From: Trueperaceae bacterium
GTDB taxonomy: Bacteria > Deinococcota > Deinococci > Deinococcales > Trueperaceae
Assembly (NCBI GenBank): GCA_023954415.1
Contig: JAMLIB010000012.1
Coordinates: forward strand, 1-64,000
Length of the DNA stretch: 64,000 nt
Direction of reading: 5' to 3'
Below the pieces are notes generated by a model. That model was given only the letters and a program-made list of their open reading frames with translations. It searched no databases and had not been told where the DNA came from. Below, piece after piece: positions 26,462 to 36,052 of the stretch; the stretch's first letter is position 1, and the number at the start of each line of letters is the position of its first letter. Both the position numbers and the translations under genes were made by a program.

Positions 26462-27286
26462 ATGCCACGTACGCCAACCCGACTCCTGATCGCCCTGACG
26501 TTCGCCATGGTCGCCATGGCCGGCGCCCAGCGGCCGTTCAACGTCCCCAACTACTACGTCTCCCAGCTCACCAAGCTGCAAGCGGGCGTGAGCGTGACCG
26601 GTCAGCTCGACGAATCGGACGGCCAGAACTACAAGGACGGCTCGTACCTCGACATCTACACGTTCGAGACCGGGATGGACGAGGAGTTCGTCGTCACCGT
26701 CTCCAGCTACGACTTCGACACCTACGTGAGCGTCTTCGATCCGGAAGGCGGGCTCTACGACTGGAACGACGACGACGGCTACGGCGACGCCTACACCTCG
26801 CGCCTCCAGGTGTACCCGTACACGGCCGGCAAGTACTACATCGTGGTGAGCGGCTACAGCCAGTACGACCTCGGCGAGTACGAGATCGTCGTCGACCAGG
26901 GCATCGGCGCCGGCCTCGAGGACGCCACGCCCATCAGCGCACCCGGCCAGTACAGCGGCGTCCTCGCAGCGTCGGACCCGACCGTGCCGTCCGGCTGGAC
27001 GGGCCCGAGCCACGCGTTCCTCCTCCAGCTCAGTGAGCCCACCGCCCTGCGCATCGCGGCCTCCTCGAACGACTTCGACACTTACCTGTACGTGTACGAC
27101 TCGGCCGGCTACGCGGTCGCGAGCAACGACGACGCCGATTACAGCGAGGAGCTCGGCTACAACAGCGACTCTGCGCTGTTCACCCTCCTGAGTCCCGGCA
27201 CGTACGTCGTGTACGTGGCGGCGTGGAGCCTCGACGGCGAGGGCGCCTACACGCTGGACCTCGAGGTCTACGTCCCCCAGCGCTGA
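26462..27286 (+). CDS. Secreted protein with two PPC-type beta domains
   Basis: A 274-residue protein with a signal peptide (LLIALTFAMVAMAGAQ). Two similar domains follow, about residues 45-145 and 155-270, each with the pattern YxFxT... DFDTYVSVFDPEG... DDDGYGD... YTAGKYYIVVSGYS typical of bacterial pre-peptidase C-terminal (PPC) domains. These fold as beta-sandwiches and often bind calcium or carbohydrate; no catalytic domain is attached. It is rich in Asp and Tyr. AAAGGA precedes the ATG by 6 nt. Confidence 0.85.
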   Translation: MPRTPTRLLIALTFAMVAMAGAQRPFNVPNYYVSQLTKLQAGVSVTGQLDESDGQNYKDGSYLDIYTFETGMDEEFVVTVSSYDFDTYVSVFDPEGGLYDWNDDDGYGDAYTSRLQVYPYTAGKYYIVVSGYSQYDLGEYEIVVDQGIGAGLEDATPISAPGQYSGVLAASDPTVPSGWTGPSHAFLLQLSEPTALRIAASSNDFDTYLYVYDSAGYAVASNDDADYSEELGYNSDSALFTLLSPGTYVVYVAAWSLDGEGAYTLDLEVYVPQR

Positions 27287-27332
27287 GCCGCCGTCCGGCG
27301 CGTTTCGTTCACTGGGGGCCGAAGCGGCTAGC

Positions 27333-29576
27333 ATGGCCCCACGCATGCCGGCCGACCCCCACACAGGCTCGCTCTTCGAGTCGCCCGCAACCGAACCGCT
27401 TGCCGCGCGCATGCGGCCCAGGACCCTGGCCGAGTTCATCGGCCAGGGTCATATCATCGGGCCCGGCCGCCTGCTGCGGCGGGCCATCGAGGCCGACCAG
27501 CTCTCGTCGCTGATCTTCTACGGGCCGCCGGGCACGGGCAAGACGACGCTCGCCAGGGTCATCGCGAACTCCACGCGGGCGCGCTTCACGGCCATCAACG
27601 CCGTGCTCTCCGGCGTCAAGGAGATCCGTGAGGCCGTCGCAGCGGCGCAGGCCTCCCGCCGCGCCGGCGCCAAGACCATCCTCTTCGTCGACGAGGTGCA
27701 CCGTTTCAACAAGGCCCAGCAGGACGCGCTCTTGCCGTGGGTCGAGAACGGCACCGTCATCCTGGTCGGCGCGACGACAGAGAACCCGTTCTTCGAGGTC
27801 AACAAGGCGCTCGTCAGCCGCAGCCGCGTGTTCCAGCTCCAGCCGCTCGACGAGGACGACCTGCGGGCCGTGGCGTACCAGGCCCTCGACGACAAGGAGC
27901 GCGGCTACGGCAATCGCACCGTCGAGCTCGAGGAGGACGCCCTCGACCACCTCGTCAACGTGGCCAACGGCGACGCGCGCGCCCTGCTGAACGCCCTCGA
28001 GTTGGCGGTCGAGACGACCCCGCCCGAAGGCGGCCGCGTGCGCGTCACCAAGGAGGTCGCCGAGGAGTCCATCCAGCGCCGCGCCGTCCTGTACGACAAG
28101 GAGGGCGACGCGCACTTCGACACGATCAGCGCGTTCATCAAGAGCGTGCGCGGCTCCGACCCCGACGCCGCCCTCTACTGGCTCGCCAAGATGGTCTACG
28201 CCGGCGAGGACCCGCGCTTCATCTTCAGGCGCCTCCTCGTCCTGGCCAGCGAGGACATCGGACTGGCCGACCCGTCGGCGCTGCCCAAGACGGTGGCGGC
28301 GGCGCAAGCCTACGACTACGTGGGCCTGCCCGAGGGCCGCTACCACCTGGCGCAGGCGACCCTCTACCTTGCCACGGCCCCGAAGTCCAACAGCACGCTG
28401 GCCTTCTTCGACGCGCTGGCCGCCGTGGAGCGCGAGCGCGACTCGGAGGTTCCCGTCCACCTGCGCGACGGGAACCGCGACAAGGAGTCGCTCGGCCACG
28501 GGGCCGGCTACGCGTATCCGCACGCCTACCGGGACCACTGGGTGGCGCAGCAGTACCTACCGACGTCGTTGCAGGGCCAGGTCTTCTACCAGCCGAGCGC
28601 AAGCGGCCACGAGGCGGCCATCCGCGCCGAGGTGGAGCGCAGGCGCGAGGCGCAGCTCGCGGCCATGTTGGAAGCGGAGCCCACGCCCGAGGTCCTCACG
28701 GTGGCGCCACGCGACGGCCGGGCGGCGGGACAGCGCGAGCGGTGGCTCGAACGCGCCGTGTCCTCGCGGGGCAAGCGGCTGGGCGAGTTGCGAGACGCGC
28801 TCTTCGGCCTGACGCCGCTGACGAGGCACCACGTCGTACTCGACCTGAAGCCGGGGACCGGCCTCCTGACCTGGGAGGCCGTGCGGCGCACGCCGGAGGG
28901 CCAGGTGTGGGCGCTCGAGCCGGACGAGAGCGCCGCGAGCGCCCTGGACGCCCAAGCGAGCAACCTCCCGGAGCTAGACCGACCGGTCGTTCTACGCACT
29001 AACCTCGCGTCCCTGACAGCCGAACTCGTCGGGGCCGTGAGGTTCGACGCCGCGCTCGGGCGGGGGGCGCTGGCCGGCACCAGGGAGGGCGACCTGCCGC
29101 GCGTCCTCGCCACCCTGCGCTCCGTGATGGTCGCCGGGGGCGGCCTGGCGCTGGCGGAGGTCGACACGCGGAGGGCCCAGCGGCTCAACGCCCTCGTCGA
29201 CATGGCCGGCGAGGCACCGGGGCTGGCCGAGCGCCTCGCGGCTGCGGAGGAGTCGATCTACGCCCCGTCCGGTCCCGCGCGGGGCAACACGCTCGGCGCC
29301 GCCCCCGAGAAGGTCGCCGAACTGCTCGCCGGCGCTGGGTTCGCCGACGTGCAACTCACGCGACTCGAGTTCACGGACACGCGCCGGCTGGCCAGGGAGA
29401 CCGTGGAAGGTTGGTTCGCACGGGGCGCCGGGCGCCCCGCCTTCGTCGACCACCTAGCGGGCATGCTGGGCGAGGAGGAGCTGCAGCGCGTCGAGAGGGT
29501 CTTCAAGGCGCAGCTCGCCGACCAGGAAGTACGCTGGCGGACCACGTACTACTTGCTGAAGGCCACGGCCGGCTGA
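27333..29576 (+). CDS. rarA: RarA/MgsA AAA+ ATPase fused to a methyltransferase-like domain
   Basis: A 747-residue fusion. Residues about 1-445 are RarA: Walker A GPPGTGKT at 64-71, Walker B ILFVDEVHRFNKAQQD, sensor 1 VGATTENPFF, and the clamp-loader-like C-terminal half (SASGHEAAIRAE end). Residues about 480-745 resemble a SAM-dependent methyltransferase (LTRHHVVLDLKPGTGLLTWEAVRRTPEGQVWALEPDESA, then GGGLALAEVD and TTYYLLKATAG). RarA acts at stalled replication forks. Similar fusions are annotated in cyanobacteria as RarA/unknown domain. TAGCAT at 27329-27334 sits 10 nt before a second ATG (27345), which may be the real leaderless start. Confidence 0.9.
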   Translation: MAPRMPADPHTGSLFESPATEPLAARMRPRTLAEFIGQGHIIGPGRLLRRAIEADQLSSLIFYGPPGTGKTTLARVIANSTRARFTAINAVLSGVKEIREAVAAAQASRRAGAKTILFVDEVHRFNKAQQDALLPWVENGTVILVGATTENPFFEVNKALVSRSRVFQLQPLDEDDLRAVAYQALDDKERGYGNRTVELEEDALDHLVNVANGDARALLNALELAVETTPPEGGRVRVTKEVAEESIQRRAVLYDKEGDAHFDTISAFIKSVRGSDPDAALYWLAKMVYAGEDPRFIFRRLLVLASEDIGLADPSALPKTVAAAQAYDYVGLPEGRYHLAQATLYLATAPKSNSTLAFFDALAAVERERDSEVPVHLRDGNRDKESLGHGAGYAYPHAYRDHWVAQQYLPTSLQGQVFYQPSASGHEAAIRAEVERRREAQLAAMLEAEPTPEVLTVAPRDGRAAGQRERWLERAVSSRGKRLGELRDALFGLTPLTRHHVVLDLKPGTGLLTWEAVRRTPEGQVWALEPDESAASALDAQASNLPELDRPVVLRTNLASLTAELVGAVRFDAALGRGALAGTREGDLPRVLATLRSVMVAGGGLALAEVDTRRAQRLNALVDMAGEAPGLAERLAAAEESIYAPSGPARGNTLGAAPEKVAELLAGAGFADVQLTRLEFTDTRRLARETVEGWFARGAGRPAFVDHLAGMLGEEELQRVERVFKAQLADQEVRWRTTYYLLKATAG

Positions 29577-29838
29577 CCGGGCTTCGCGTTACCGCACAAC
29601 AAGACGTAACGTCTGGTGGGCACGGGTCTGCCTCCGGCCGCGAGAGGCTAGGCCTCGAGCCGGCCGCCGGCGCGCCCTTGGCCCGCCCCACTGCTATGAT
29701 GTACGCCACAACAAGTGGGAGGACTTAGGAGAGGGAGATGGCGCGAACGGAGCGCTGGATCTGGTCCGGGGCATCCGAGGAGTTTCGCTGCTCCACCGGC
29801 CACCGACAACCGGTTGAACCTACTCGGGGGGCTCGCCC

Positions 29839-31248
29839 ATGGCTGCGCAGCCGGCTGCCGTGAGCCGCGGCCCGCAGCACGCGCTGACCCTGCGTTACGC
29901 GTTCCTCGTCGGGCTGCTCGAGCTGGCGATAGCCGTGCCGATGCCTGTCCTCGTGCTGCACATGACCGGCCGCGGGCTGGACCTGGCGGTGATCGGGCTG
30001 GCCTTCACGCTGCGGGCCGTGTTCGTCGTGCTCCTGGAACTGCCTACGGGCGGGCTCGCCGACGCCATCGGGCGCCGACCTGTCGCTCTCGCTTCGCAGC
30101 TCTTCACGCTGGCCTCGTTCGGGGCGCTGCTGTTCGTCTCCGGCCCCTTCCTCGCCCTCGTCTACGCCCTCCTGCAGGGCATCGGCTCCGCCCTCCACTC
30201 GGGCGCGCTCGATGCCTGGTACGTGGACGAGCTCAAGCGCCTGGAGCCGGAGGTCGAGCTGGAGCCCCACCTCGCCACGGTGAACGTCTACCAGTCGGCC
30301 GGCATGCTGATAGGCACGGCCCTGGGCGGGGTCCTCCCCAAGCTCACGGCTGGCCTCGACCTGCCATGGCCCCTCTCGGGGTTCGGCGTGGCGCTGTTCG
30401 CCGGCGTGGTGCTGCGCGGCCTCGTATGGCTGTTCACTTACCTGCTCATGCAGGAACCGGTGAAGCCGCAGGGCGGCGAGCTGGTCGGCTTGAAGGCGGT
30501 CCCGGCCATCCTCATGGATGCGGGCAGGCTCACGAAGCGCATCCCGCGGGTCAGGTGGCTGCTCGTCGCGGCCGGCGCGAGCGGGCTGGCCATGGTCAGC
30601 ATCGAGACCTTCTGGCAGCCCATCGCGGCCCTCACGTTCGGCGACCAGCCGGACGACTCCCTCCCGTTCGCCGTCCTCGGCACGCTCTCCGGCGTAGCAG
30701 TCCTGCTTGGCAGCCTCGCTGTGATGCGCTGGGGCAAGCTCTTCCCCGGCGGCAGCGTGGCGCTCGCCGGCGTCAGCACGGTCGTGCGTGGCGTGGCCAT
30801 GCTGCTGTTCGCGGCGCTGGCCTCGGCGTGGGGCCTCGGCGTCGGCCTCGCCGTCACCTACTTCGCGCTCGCAACGACCAACGTCCCCCATTACGCCCTC
30901 CTGCACGACACCATCCCCTCCTCACGCCGGTCGTCCATGCTGTCGGTGCACTCCCTGGTGTTCTTCGCCGGCATCGCGATCGCCTCGGGACCGCTGGGGT
31001 GGCTGGCCACGCAGATGGGGCCGAGGCCGGCCCTCGCCATCGCGGCCATGCTCACGATAGGCTCGAGCCTCGCCTACGTCATCGTCGCGCGGCTGAAGCC
31101 GGTGCGCATCGAGATGACCGAACACGACGCCATGGTCTCGGTGGTAGTCGATGACCAGGAGGTCGCGGCCGTCAACGCCATCACCGCTCCGGTCGGCGGG
31201 CCCGAGGGCGCGTTCGAGGCGGCGGCGCGCGAGCAGCTCATCGAGTAG
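29839..31248 (+). CDS. MFS transporter
   Basis: A 469-residue major facilitator protein with about 12 helices. The helix 2-3 loop signature is seen as GGLADAIGRRPVALASQ. The first half has VLLELPTGGLAD and IGSALHSGALDAWYVDEL, as in permeases related to multidrug/tetracycline efflux pumps; the second half ends near residue 425, followed by a soluble tail of about 45 residues. Substrate unknown. It does not appear to share an operon. The region 29577-29838 before it holds no other gene. Confidence 0.88.
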   Translation: MAAQPAAVSRGPQHALTLRYAFLVGLLELAIAVPMPVLVLHMTGRGLDLAVIGLAFTLRAVFVVLLELPTGGLADAIGRRPVALASQLFTLASFGALLFVSGPFLALVYALLQGIGSALHSGALDAWYVDELKRLEPEVELEPHLATVNVYQSAGMLIGTALGGVLPKLTAGLDLPWPLSGFGVALFAGVVLRGLVWLFTYLLMQEPVKPQGGELVGLKAVPAILMDAGRLTKRIPRVRWLLVAAGASGLAMVSIETFWQPIAALTFGDQPDDSLPFAVLGTLSGVAVLLGSLAVMRWGKLFPGGSVALAGVSTVVRGVAMLLFAALASAWGLGVGLAVTYFALATTNVPHYALLHDTIPSSRRSSMLSVHSLVFFAGIAIASGPLGWLATQMGPRPALAIAAMLTIGSSLAYVIVARLKPVRIEMTEHDAMVSVVVDDQEVAAVNAITAPVGGPEGAFEAAAREQLIE

Positions 31249-31288
31249 CTCGCCAGCTGCCCGCCACCTTGCGGTAGCCTCACGACCC

Positions 31289-31942
31289 ATGGACCATCTG
31301 CCCGATACCGACCGCTCAGCGCCGTCCCGGAGCGGCACGGAAGAGCCGGAGCGCCTACTCGAGTTGGCTTACGCCGCCATGCGCCTCAAGGACGAGCCGC
31401 GCGCGGGCTGGGTGATGCACGGCGTCCAGGATCCGGAGAGCGTGGCGGCGCACTCCTGGGGCACCGCCTACCTCTGCCTGCTGTTCGCAGGCGAGGCGGG
31501 CGTCGACGCGGGCCGCGCCGTGACGATGGCCCTCGTGCACGACATCGCCGAGGCCAAGACGGGCGACTTCGCCGCACGGGCCGCCGCCGAGGACCGGCGC
31601 GTGCCGGAAGCCGAGAAGGCTCGGCTCGAGCGCGCGGCCGTGCTGGAGCTGCTGCCGGGCGCGACGGCGGCCACTCCCGCCGCGCTCTGGCATGCCTACG
31701 AGGAGCGAGGAGACGCCGAGGCGGTGTTCGTGCGCGATATGAACCTCATCGATATGTGCCTGCAGGCCCTGAGGTACGAACGCGAGGCGCGCTACGACGC
31801 CAGCGTCCTGATAGCCTCACGCGACTCGCACAGGCACCTGGACGAGTTCTTCCTCAGCGCCGAGAAGCGCCTGAGCACCGACCTGGCCAGGCGGCTCTTC
31901 ACGCGTATAGAGGAGCAATACCTGTTGGCTAGGCGCATGTGA
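31289..31942 (+). CDS. HD-domain hydrolase (5'-deoxynucleotidase-like)
   Basis: A 217-residue HD-superfamily protein of the YfbR/HDDC2 group. The metal residues are in ESVAAHSWGTAYL (first His), VTMALVHDIAEAKTGDF (HD pair) and MNLIDMCLQALRYE (final Asp). These enzymes dephosphorylate deoxynucleoside monophosphates. The start at 31289 gives the family length. TAGCCT at 31275-31280 lies 8 nt upstream with no SD, which suggests a leaderless transcript. Confidence 0.87.
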   Translation: MDHLPDTDRSAPSRSGTEEPERLLELAYAAMRLKDEPRAGWVMHGVQDPESVAAHSWGTAYLCLLFAGEAGVDAGRAVTMALVHDIAEAKTGDFAARAAAEDRRVPEAEKARLERAAVLELLPGATAATPAALWHAYEERGDAEAVFVRDMNLIDMCLQALRYEREARYDASVLIASRDSHRHLDEFFLSAEKRLSTDLARRLFTRIEEQYLLARRM

Positions 31943-31969
31943 AATGGCCTAGGGCGTCCTGGACCCTAT

Positions 31970-32245
31970 CTCCTCATCAGGGAGCATCGTCAACCACACC
32001 GTCGAGAACAGCCTTTTCTCGAGTTGCTGGTGTCTTGTGGCACGCACACTCAGAGGCAGTGAGTCAGTAGGGTGCTCAGTGTACTGGCCAGCCCCCAGGA
32101 GTCGAACCTCCCCGGCTACGACCTCCATCAGCTCAAGGGGAACATGAAAGGGTATTGGTCCATCACGGCGAACGGCAACTGGCGAGTCACTTTCAAGTTC
32201 GCCGGAACCGATGTCGACCAGGTCGACTACGTCGATTACCATTGA
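31970..32245 (+). pseudogene. higB: HigB-type toxin broken by an in-frame stop
   Basis: The last 57 codons (from GTG 32072) encode [22 protein letters not shown] and [16 protein letters not shown], ending VDYVDYH, the conserved core of HigB/RelE-like mRNA interferases. The same frame upstream reads PFLELLVSCGTHTQRQ before a TGA at 32060-32062; this matches the missing N-terminal half of HigB. No usable start codon is seen at the expected place. The toxin is therefore likely dead, or made only as a truncated form. Confidence 0.7.
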
Positions 32246-32259
32246 AGAAGGTGACCATC

Positions 32260-32550
32260 ATGTTCGACCATCCTCATCCCGGAGAGATCCTCAAGGAAGA
32301 CGTGCTGGGGCCACTTGGTCTTAGCGTCACGGAGGCAGCCGAACGGCTCGGCATGACGCGCCCCAATCTCTCCCGCGTACTCAATGGCAAGGCCGGCATC
32401 AGCCCCGAGTTGGCGCTTAGGCTCGAGTCCGCCGGTGTCAGCACTGCCAAGTTCTGGATGAACCTGCAGACGAACTACGAGCTCGCGGAAGCCGCCAAAC
32501 GACCGCAGCCTCGGATCAAACCCCTAGTGAACTCCCTAGCAGCCCACTAG
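32260..32550 (+). CDS. higA: HigA-type HTH antitoxin
   Basis: A 96-residue XRE-family protein (HigA subgroup). The typical N-terminus [52 protein letters not shown] contains the helix-turn-helix. It ends in a short helical tail. An in-frame GTG 9 nt upstream is an alternative start; AAGG lies about 8 nt before the ATG. It follows the degraded HigB gene by 14 bp. Intact antitoxin beside a dead toxin suggests that it is decaying, or kept as a regulator or anti-addiction protein. Confidence 0.9.
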   Translation: MFDHPHPGEILKEDVLGPLGLSVTEAAERLGMTRPNLSRVLNGKAGISPELALRLESAGVSTAKFWMNLQTNYELAEAAKRPQPRIKPLVNSLAAH

Positions 32551-32623
32551 ACCGGGCCAGAACCACAAGCTGGCCCTGGCCGTTCCGTACCGCACCCGAC
32601 GCACCGTCTGGTACTTTTCTCCC

Positions 32624-35614
32624 ATGCCCACGTTCTGCGGCCGCGAAGACCATCTGGCCACGCTGCTGTCTCGCTGGCAGGAGGTCAAGCGAGGCGCTGG
32701 GCCGCGCGTGGTGGTCCTGCTGGCCGAGGCGGGCCTAGGCAAGACCCGGTTGGCGCAGGAGCTCTACGCGCGCCTGGTCCGATCCGAGCAGCCGGAAGGC
32801 GGTTACTGGCCGCCGGAGCTGGGCACCGACGGCAACAACCTGCTCGTCAACCCGCCGCCGGCCAGTTGGAACGCCGCCGCCGAGATGCCGTTCCTGTGGT
32901 GGGGCGTGCGCTTGTCGGACCCGGTGGGCCGCAACCAGGTCGCCACCGGGGCGCTGGCAGCGCACGTCGACAGCTACCTCGTCCCGCACCTGGAGCCGCT
33001 CCACCGCGAGCAGCGCCGCCGGCAACGGCTCGGGCAGCTGGCCAAGCTGGGCGGGGCCGTCGCAGCCGACGCGGTCCTCGACCTCGTCCCCGTGCTCAGC
33101 CTGATCAAGAAGGCCGGCGAGGTCGGGCTCGAGCTCAAGGGCATCCACGACTCCTGGCGCAAGGACCGCCAGGCGCTCGACGCCGCCACGCTGCTCGGCC
33201 AGCGGCGCGACTCGCTGGTGGACCAACTGTTGGGCGACCTCGGGAAGCTGTTCGACGGGCCGAGCGGCCGCACGGTACCCGCCGTCATACTCGTCGACGA
33301 CGCGCAGTTCTCCGCCTCCGACCCTGGCGTCACCGCGTTCGTGAAGGCCCTACTGAAGGCCATGGCGGCCGGCGACTGGCCGCTACTGCTGCTGGTGACG
33401 CATTGGGAGCGTGAGTTCGCCGAAGCGGCCGACGGCGAGGTCGACGCGTCCGTGGCCGCCATCCTCGCCCGCCAGGCCCGGCTACGGCCCGAACGGGTCG
33501 AGGTACTGAGGCTGACGCCCATCGCCGGGCTGGAGCCGCTCGTGACCGGACGCCTGCCCGGCCTGCCGGCTTCACAGGTGGCCCGCCTGACGGAGCGCGC
33601 CGGCGGCAACCCGCAGTACCTCGACGAGATCGTGCGCCTGACGCTCGACCCGCGCAGCCGCGCCTGGTTCGAGGGGCGCGACCCGACGGGCGCACTGACC
33701 GACGCCGGGCTCGAGACGCTGCTCTCCAAGAGCGTGAAGCTGCAGGACGTCGTGGCCGAGCGCTTCGCCAACAGCCCCGCCGCGGTCCAGGAGGCGGTGG
33801 CACTGGCGGGCGTGCAGGGAGCGGAGTTCCTCGAGGCGCTGGTGGAGCTGACGCACCGGCGGCTGGCGGTCGACCGGGCGGGCGACCAGGCCGGCGGCGT
33901 GGGCGCCGGTCAAGCTGGCGGTCTGGCAAACGGCCGAACGGGCGGTCCTGCCGCCGGCGACGCCGTCGCCCACGCGCTGGCCGACGCCTGCAAGCGCCAC
34001 GGCTACGTCGCCTGGCTCACCGAGGAGCGCGGAGCGTTCAGCCAGCGCATCTACCAGGACGTGGCCCGCGAGTTCCTCCCCGTGTTCCACGACGAGGCGG
34101 CCGCCGAGGACGCGCTACGCGCCGTCGTGGCCCAGGTGATGCTCGGCGAGCTGCCCCTCCCGGTGACCGCGGACGCAGAACGCGCCCTGATGCGCCTCGC
34201 CGCCGATCTGTTCGAGACCTCGGACGACGAAGAGGAGCGCCGCCTCGCCGCCCACGGCCTGCACCAGCTCACGCTCTCAGCTTCGAGGGCGGGCGAGCTG
34301 GAGGTCGCCCACGGGCTGGCCGTGCGGCAGGCGACGCTGCTGGAGAGCATCTCGGACGCACGTCAGGACGGCGACCTGGCGTGGCTGCGGGCCACCAACG
34401 ACGTACTGGCCACGGCCGGCGACACCGAGGCGCGCCGCTCCGTGCTCAGGCGCCTCGTACGCCTCACCGGCGAGGCGTACGAGGACGACGTGAACACCTG
34501 GTCGGCCGGCCTGTACGCCCAGGTCCTCATGGACGTGGCCGAGTTCCACGAGGAGGCCGGCGCCCAGGAGCTGCGCTCGGAGGCTATCGACGCCGCAGTG
34601 TCCGTGGTGCAGAGCCTCGACAGCTTCGAGCCCGAGGTCGAGGTGCTGGAGGCCTCGCTGCGCCTCCACCGCATGTACGCCGCGTGGTTCGACGAGTACG
34701 GCAGGCTCGACGACGCCCTGGAGACCTACCGCTACGCGCTCGGCGTGGCGAACCGGCTCCTCGCGCTGGAGGACGACCCCGTGCGGCGCCTGCAGGTGGC
34801 CACCGTCCAGAGCGAGGTGGGCACGAACGCGCTGATGCGCGGCGACGCCCAGGGCGCCCTCGCCGACCTGGAGCAGGCCGCCGCCACGTTGCGCGAGGTG
34901 GCCAAGGACGCGGCCAACGTGGACCTGGACATCCGCCTGTCCACCGCCCTCGATCACCTGGCGGACGCGTACTCTGCCACCGGCCGCCCGCGAGACGCGG
35001 AGGCGTTGCTGGTGGAGGTCCTCGAGATGATGCGCCGGCATCTGAGCATGGCGCCTAGCGCGCCGAGGGCCCTGGCCAACGTAGCGGACGCGCTGGAGCG
35101 GCTGGCCACCCTGCAGCGGCGGCTCGGATCGGGCGAGCCCGCATGGCGGCACATCCAGGAGGCCGTGGCGCTGCGGCGCGGCGCGGCGGAGCGGTCGCGC
35201 GCGGTGCCTGACTACGCGCTGCTGGGCTACTCTTTGACCCGCGCGGGCGAGATCGCGGGTGGGCAAGGAGCGTTGGCCGAGGGCAACGACCTCATCGCCG
35301 AGGCGGTGGACCTATCCAGGCGCGTGTGCGCCAGCGACACGAGCGCCCGGGCCGCGTGGCGCCTGCTCCTCGCGCTGAAGGTGGCCCTCGACTACGCCCT
35401 GCACCGCGCGGACCTCGAGGCCGCGCGCGGGCTGCTGGCCGAGGTCGATGAGGTCAAGGGGCGACTGGAACCCGACGCGCTGAGTCCGATCATGCCGTAC
35501 CTGCGCGACATCGAGGAGCAACGCGCGCGCGTGCTGGAGGAGAGCGGCGATGCAGAGGGTGCGGCGCGGGTGAGGGCCGGTGGGTGGGTCGGGGAGGGCG
35601 GAGCGGTGAACTGA
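32624..35614 (+). CDS. Large AAA/STAND-like ATPase with TPR-like C-terminus
   Basis: A 996-residue protein. It begins FCGREDHLATLLSRWQEVKRG, then Walker A LLAEAGLGKTRLAQEL (about residue 35) and Walker B AVILVDDAQFSASDP (about residue 225), the layout of AAA_16/STAND ATPases. A winged-helix-like middle region with a Gly/Ala linker (about residues 420-440) follows. The C-terminal 450 residues are helical, with repeats such as ALETYRYALGVANRLLAL and ALADLEQAAATLREVAK that look like tetratricopeptide repeats. Such proteins sense a ligand or partner and oligomerise; no effector domain is recognised. TACTTT at 32612-32617 lies 6 nt before the ATG with no SD. Confidence 0.78.
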   Translation: MPTFCGREDHLATLLSRWQEVKRGAGPRVVVLLAEAGLGKTRLAQELYARLVRSEQPEGGYWPPELGTDGNNLLVNPPPASWNAAAEMPFLWWGVRLSDPVGRNQVATGALAAHVDSYLVPHLEPLHREQRRRQRLGQLAKLGGAVAADAVLDLVPVLSLIKKAGEVGLELKGIHDSWRKDRQALDAATLLGQRRDSLVDQLLGDLGKLFDGPSGRTVPAVILVDDAQFSASDPGVTAFVKALLKAMAAGDWPLLLLVTHWEREFAEAADGEVDASVAAILARQARLRPERVEVLRLTPIAGLEPLVTGRLPGLPASQVARLTERAGGNPQYLDEIVRLTLDPRSRAWFEGRDPTGALTDAGLETLLSKSVKLQDVVAERFANSPAAVQEAVALAGVQGAEFLEALVELTHRRLAVDRAGDQAGGVGAGQAGGLANGRTGGPAAGDAVAHALADACKRHGYVAWLTEERGAFSQRIYQDVAREFLPVFHDEAAAEDALRAVVAQVMLGELPLPVTADAERALMRLAADLFETSDDEEERRLAAHGLHQLTLSASRAGELEVAHGLAVRQATLLESISDARQDGDLAWLRATNDVLATAGDTEARRSVLRRLVRLTGEAYEDDVNTWSAGLYAQVLMDVAEFHEEAGAQELRSEAIDAAVSVVQSLDSFEPEVEVLEASLRLHRMYAAWFDEYGRLDDALETYRYALGVANRLLALEDDPVRRLQVATVQSEVGTNALMRGDAQGALADLEQAAATLREVAKDAANVDLDIRLSTALDHLADAYSATGRPRDAEALLVEVLEMMRRHLSMAPSAPRALANVADALERLATLQRRLGSGEPAWRHIQEAVALRRGAAERSRAVPDYALLGYSLTRAGEIAGGQGALAEGNDLIAEAVDLSRRVCASDTSARAAWRLLLALKVALDYALHRADLEAARGLLAEVDEVKGRLEPDALSPIMPYLRDIEEQRARVLEESGDAEGAARVRAGGWVGEGGAVN

Positions 35615-35656
35615 GACGATAGCCGCAGTTGAGACGAGCGCACCGCCTCGCTCGAC

Positions 35657-35905
35657 TCATGTACGCCGGCCAAGTGGGTCTTCCAGTAGGGCGACCAATC
35701 GGCCTCGCCCCTCGGCATTCAGTTCGCTCAAGTTGAGCTGCCGCCATCGAACGGCAGGCAAGTCGGCGACGTGGGAGAACGGCAGGAGGGTCCGATCGGG
35801 CTCACCGCGCTCGAAGGTGAGCAGGAACTCGCGGTGCCTATCCGGCATACCACCTATCAGTTCAGCGATCAGAGTGGCTCGAGCAGTGACCCGGTTCCCT
35901 GACAT
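35657..35905 (-). pseudogene. Fragment resembling the C-terminus of an AbiEii-like protein
   Basis: An 82-codon frame encodes ELIGGMPDRHREFLLTFERGEPDRTLL and then LPAVRWRQLNLSEL. This pattern is common at the C-termini of nucleotidyltransferase/AbiEii-family toxins and related proteins of unknown function. The catalytic domain is absent and an in-frame TAG lies upstream at about 35945, so it is probably a remnant. The gap 35615-36052 contains nothing else I can name. Confidence 0.4.
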
Positions 35906-36052
35906 CCCGCTGGCGCCGCTGCAACGGATGTTGGAGGAGGAGATCTAGTGAGCACCTGAACGTCGATCCGCGTGAGCGGACGTCCGAGTGGCGCGGGTAC
36001 CACATCGCGTACGGATCACGGCGCCACCGGAGATCGCGGACTACACTCCCCC

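Noticed and set aside
32090-32112. Minus-strand sequence resembling a tRNA T-arm (GGTTCGACTCC)
   Set aside because: The T-stem does not pair fully, no other tRNA arms fit, and the plus strand encodes the conserved HigB core.
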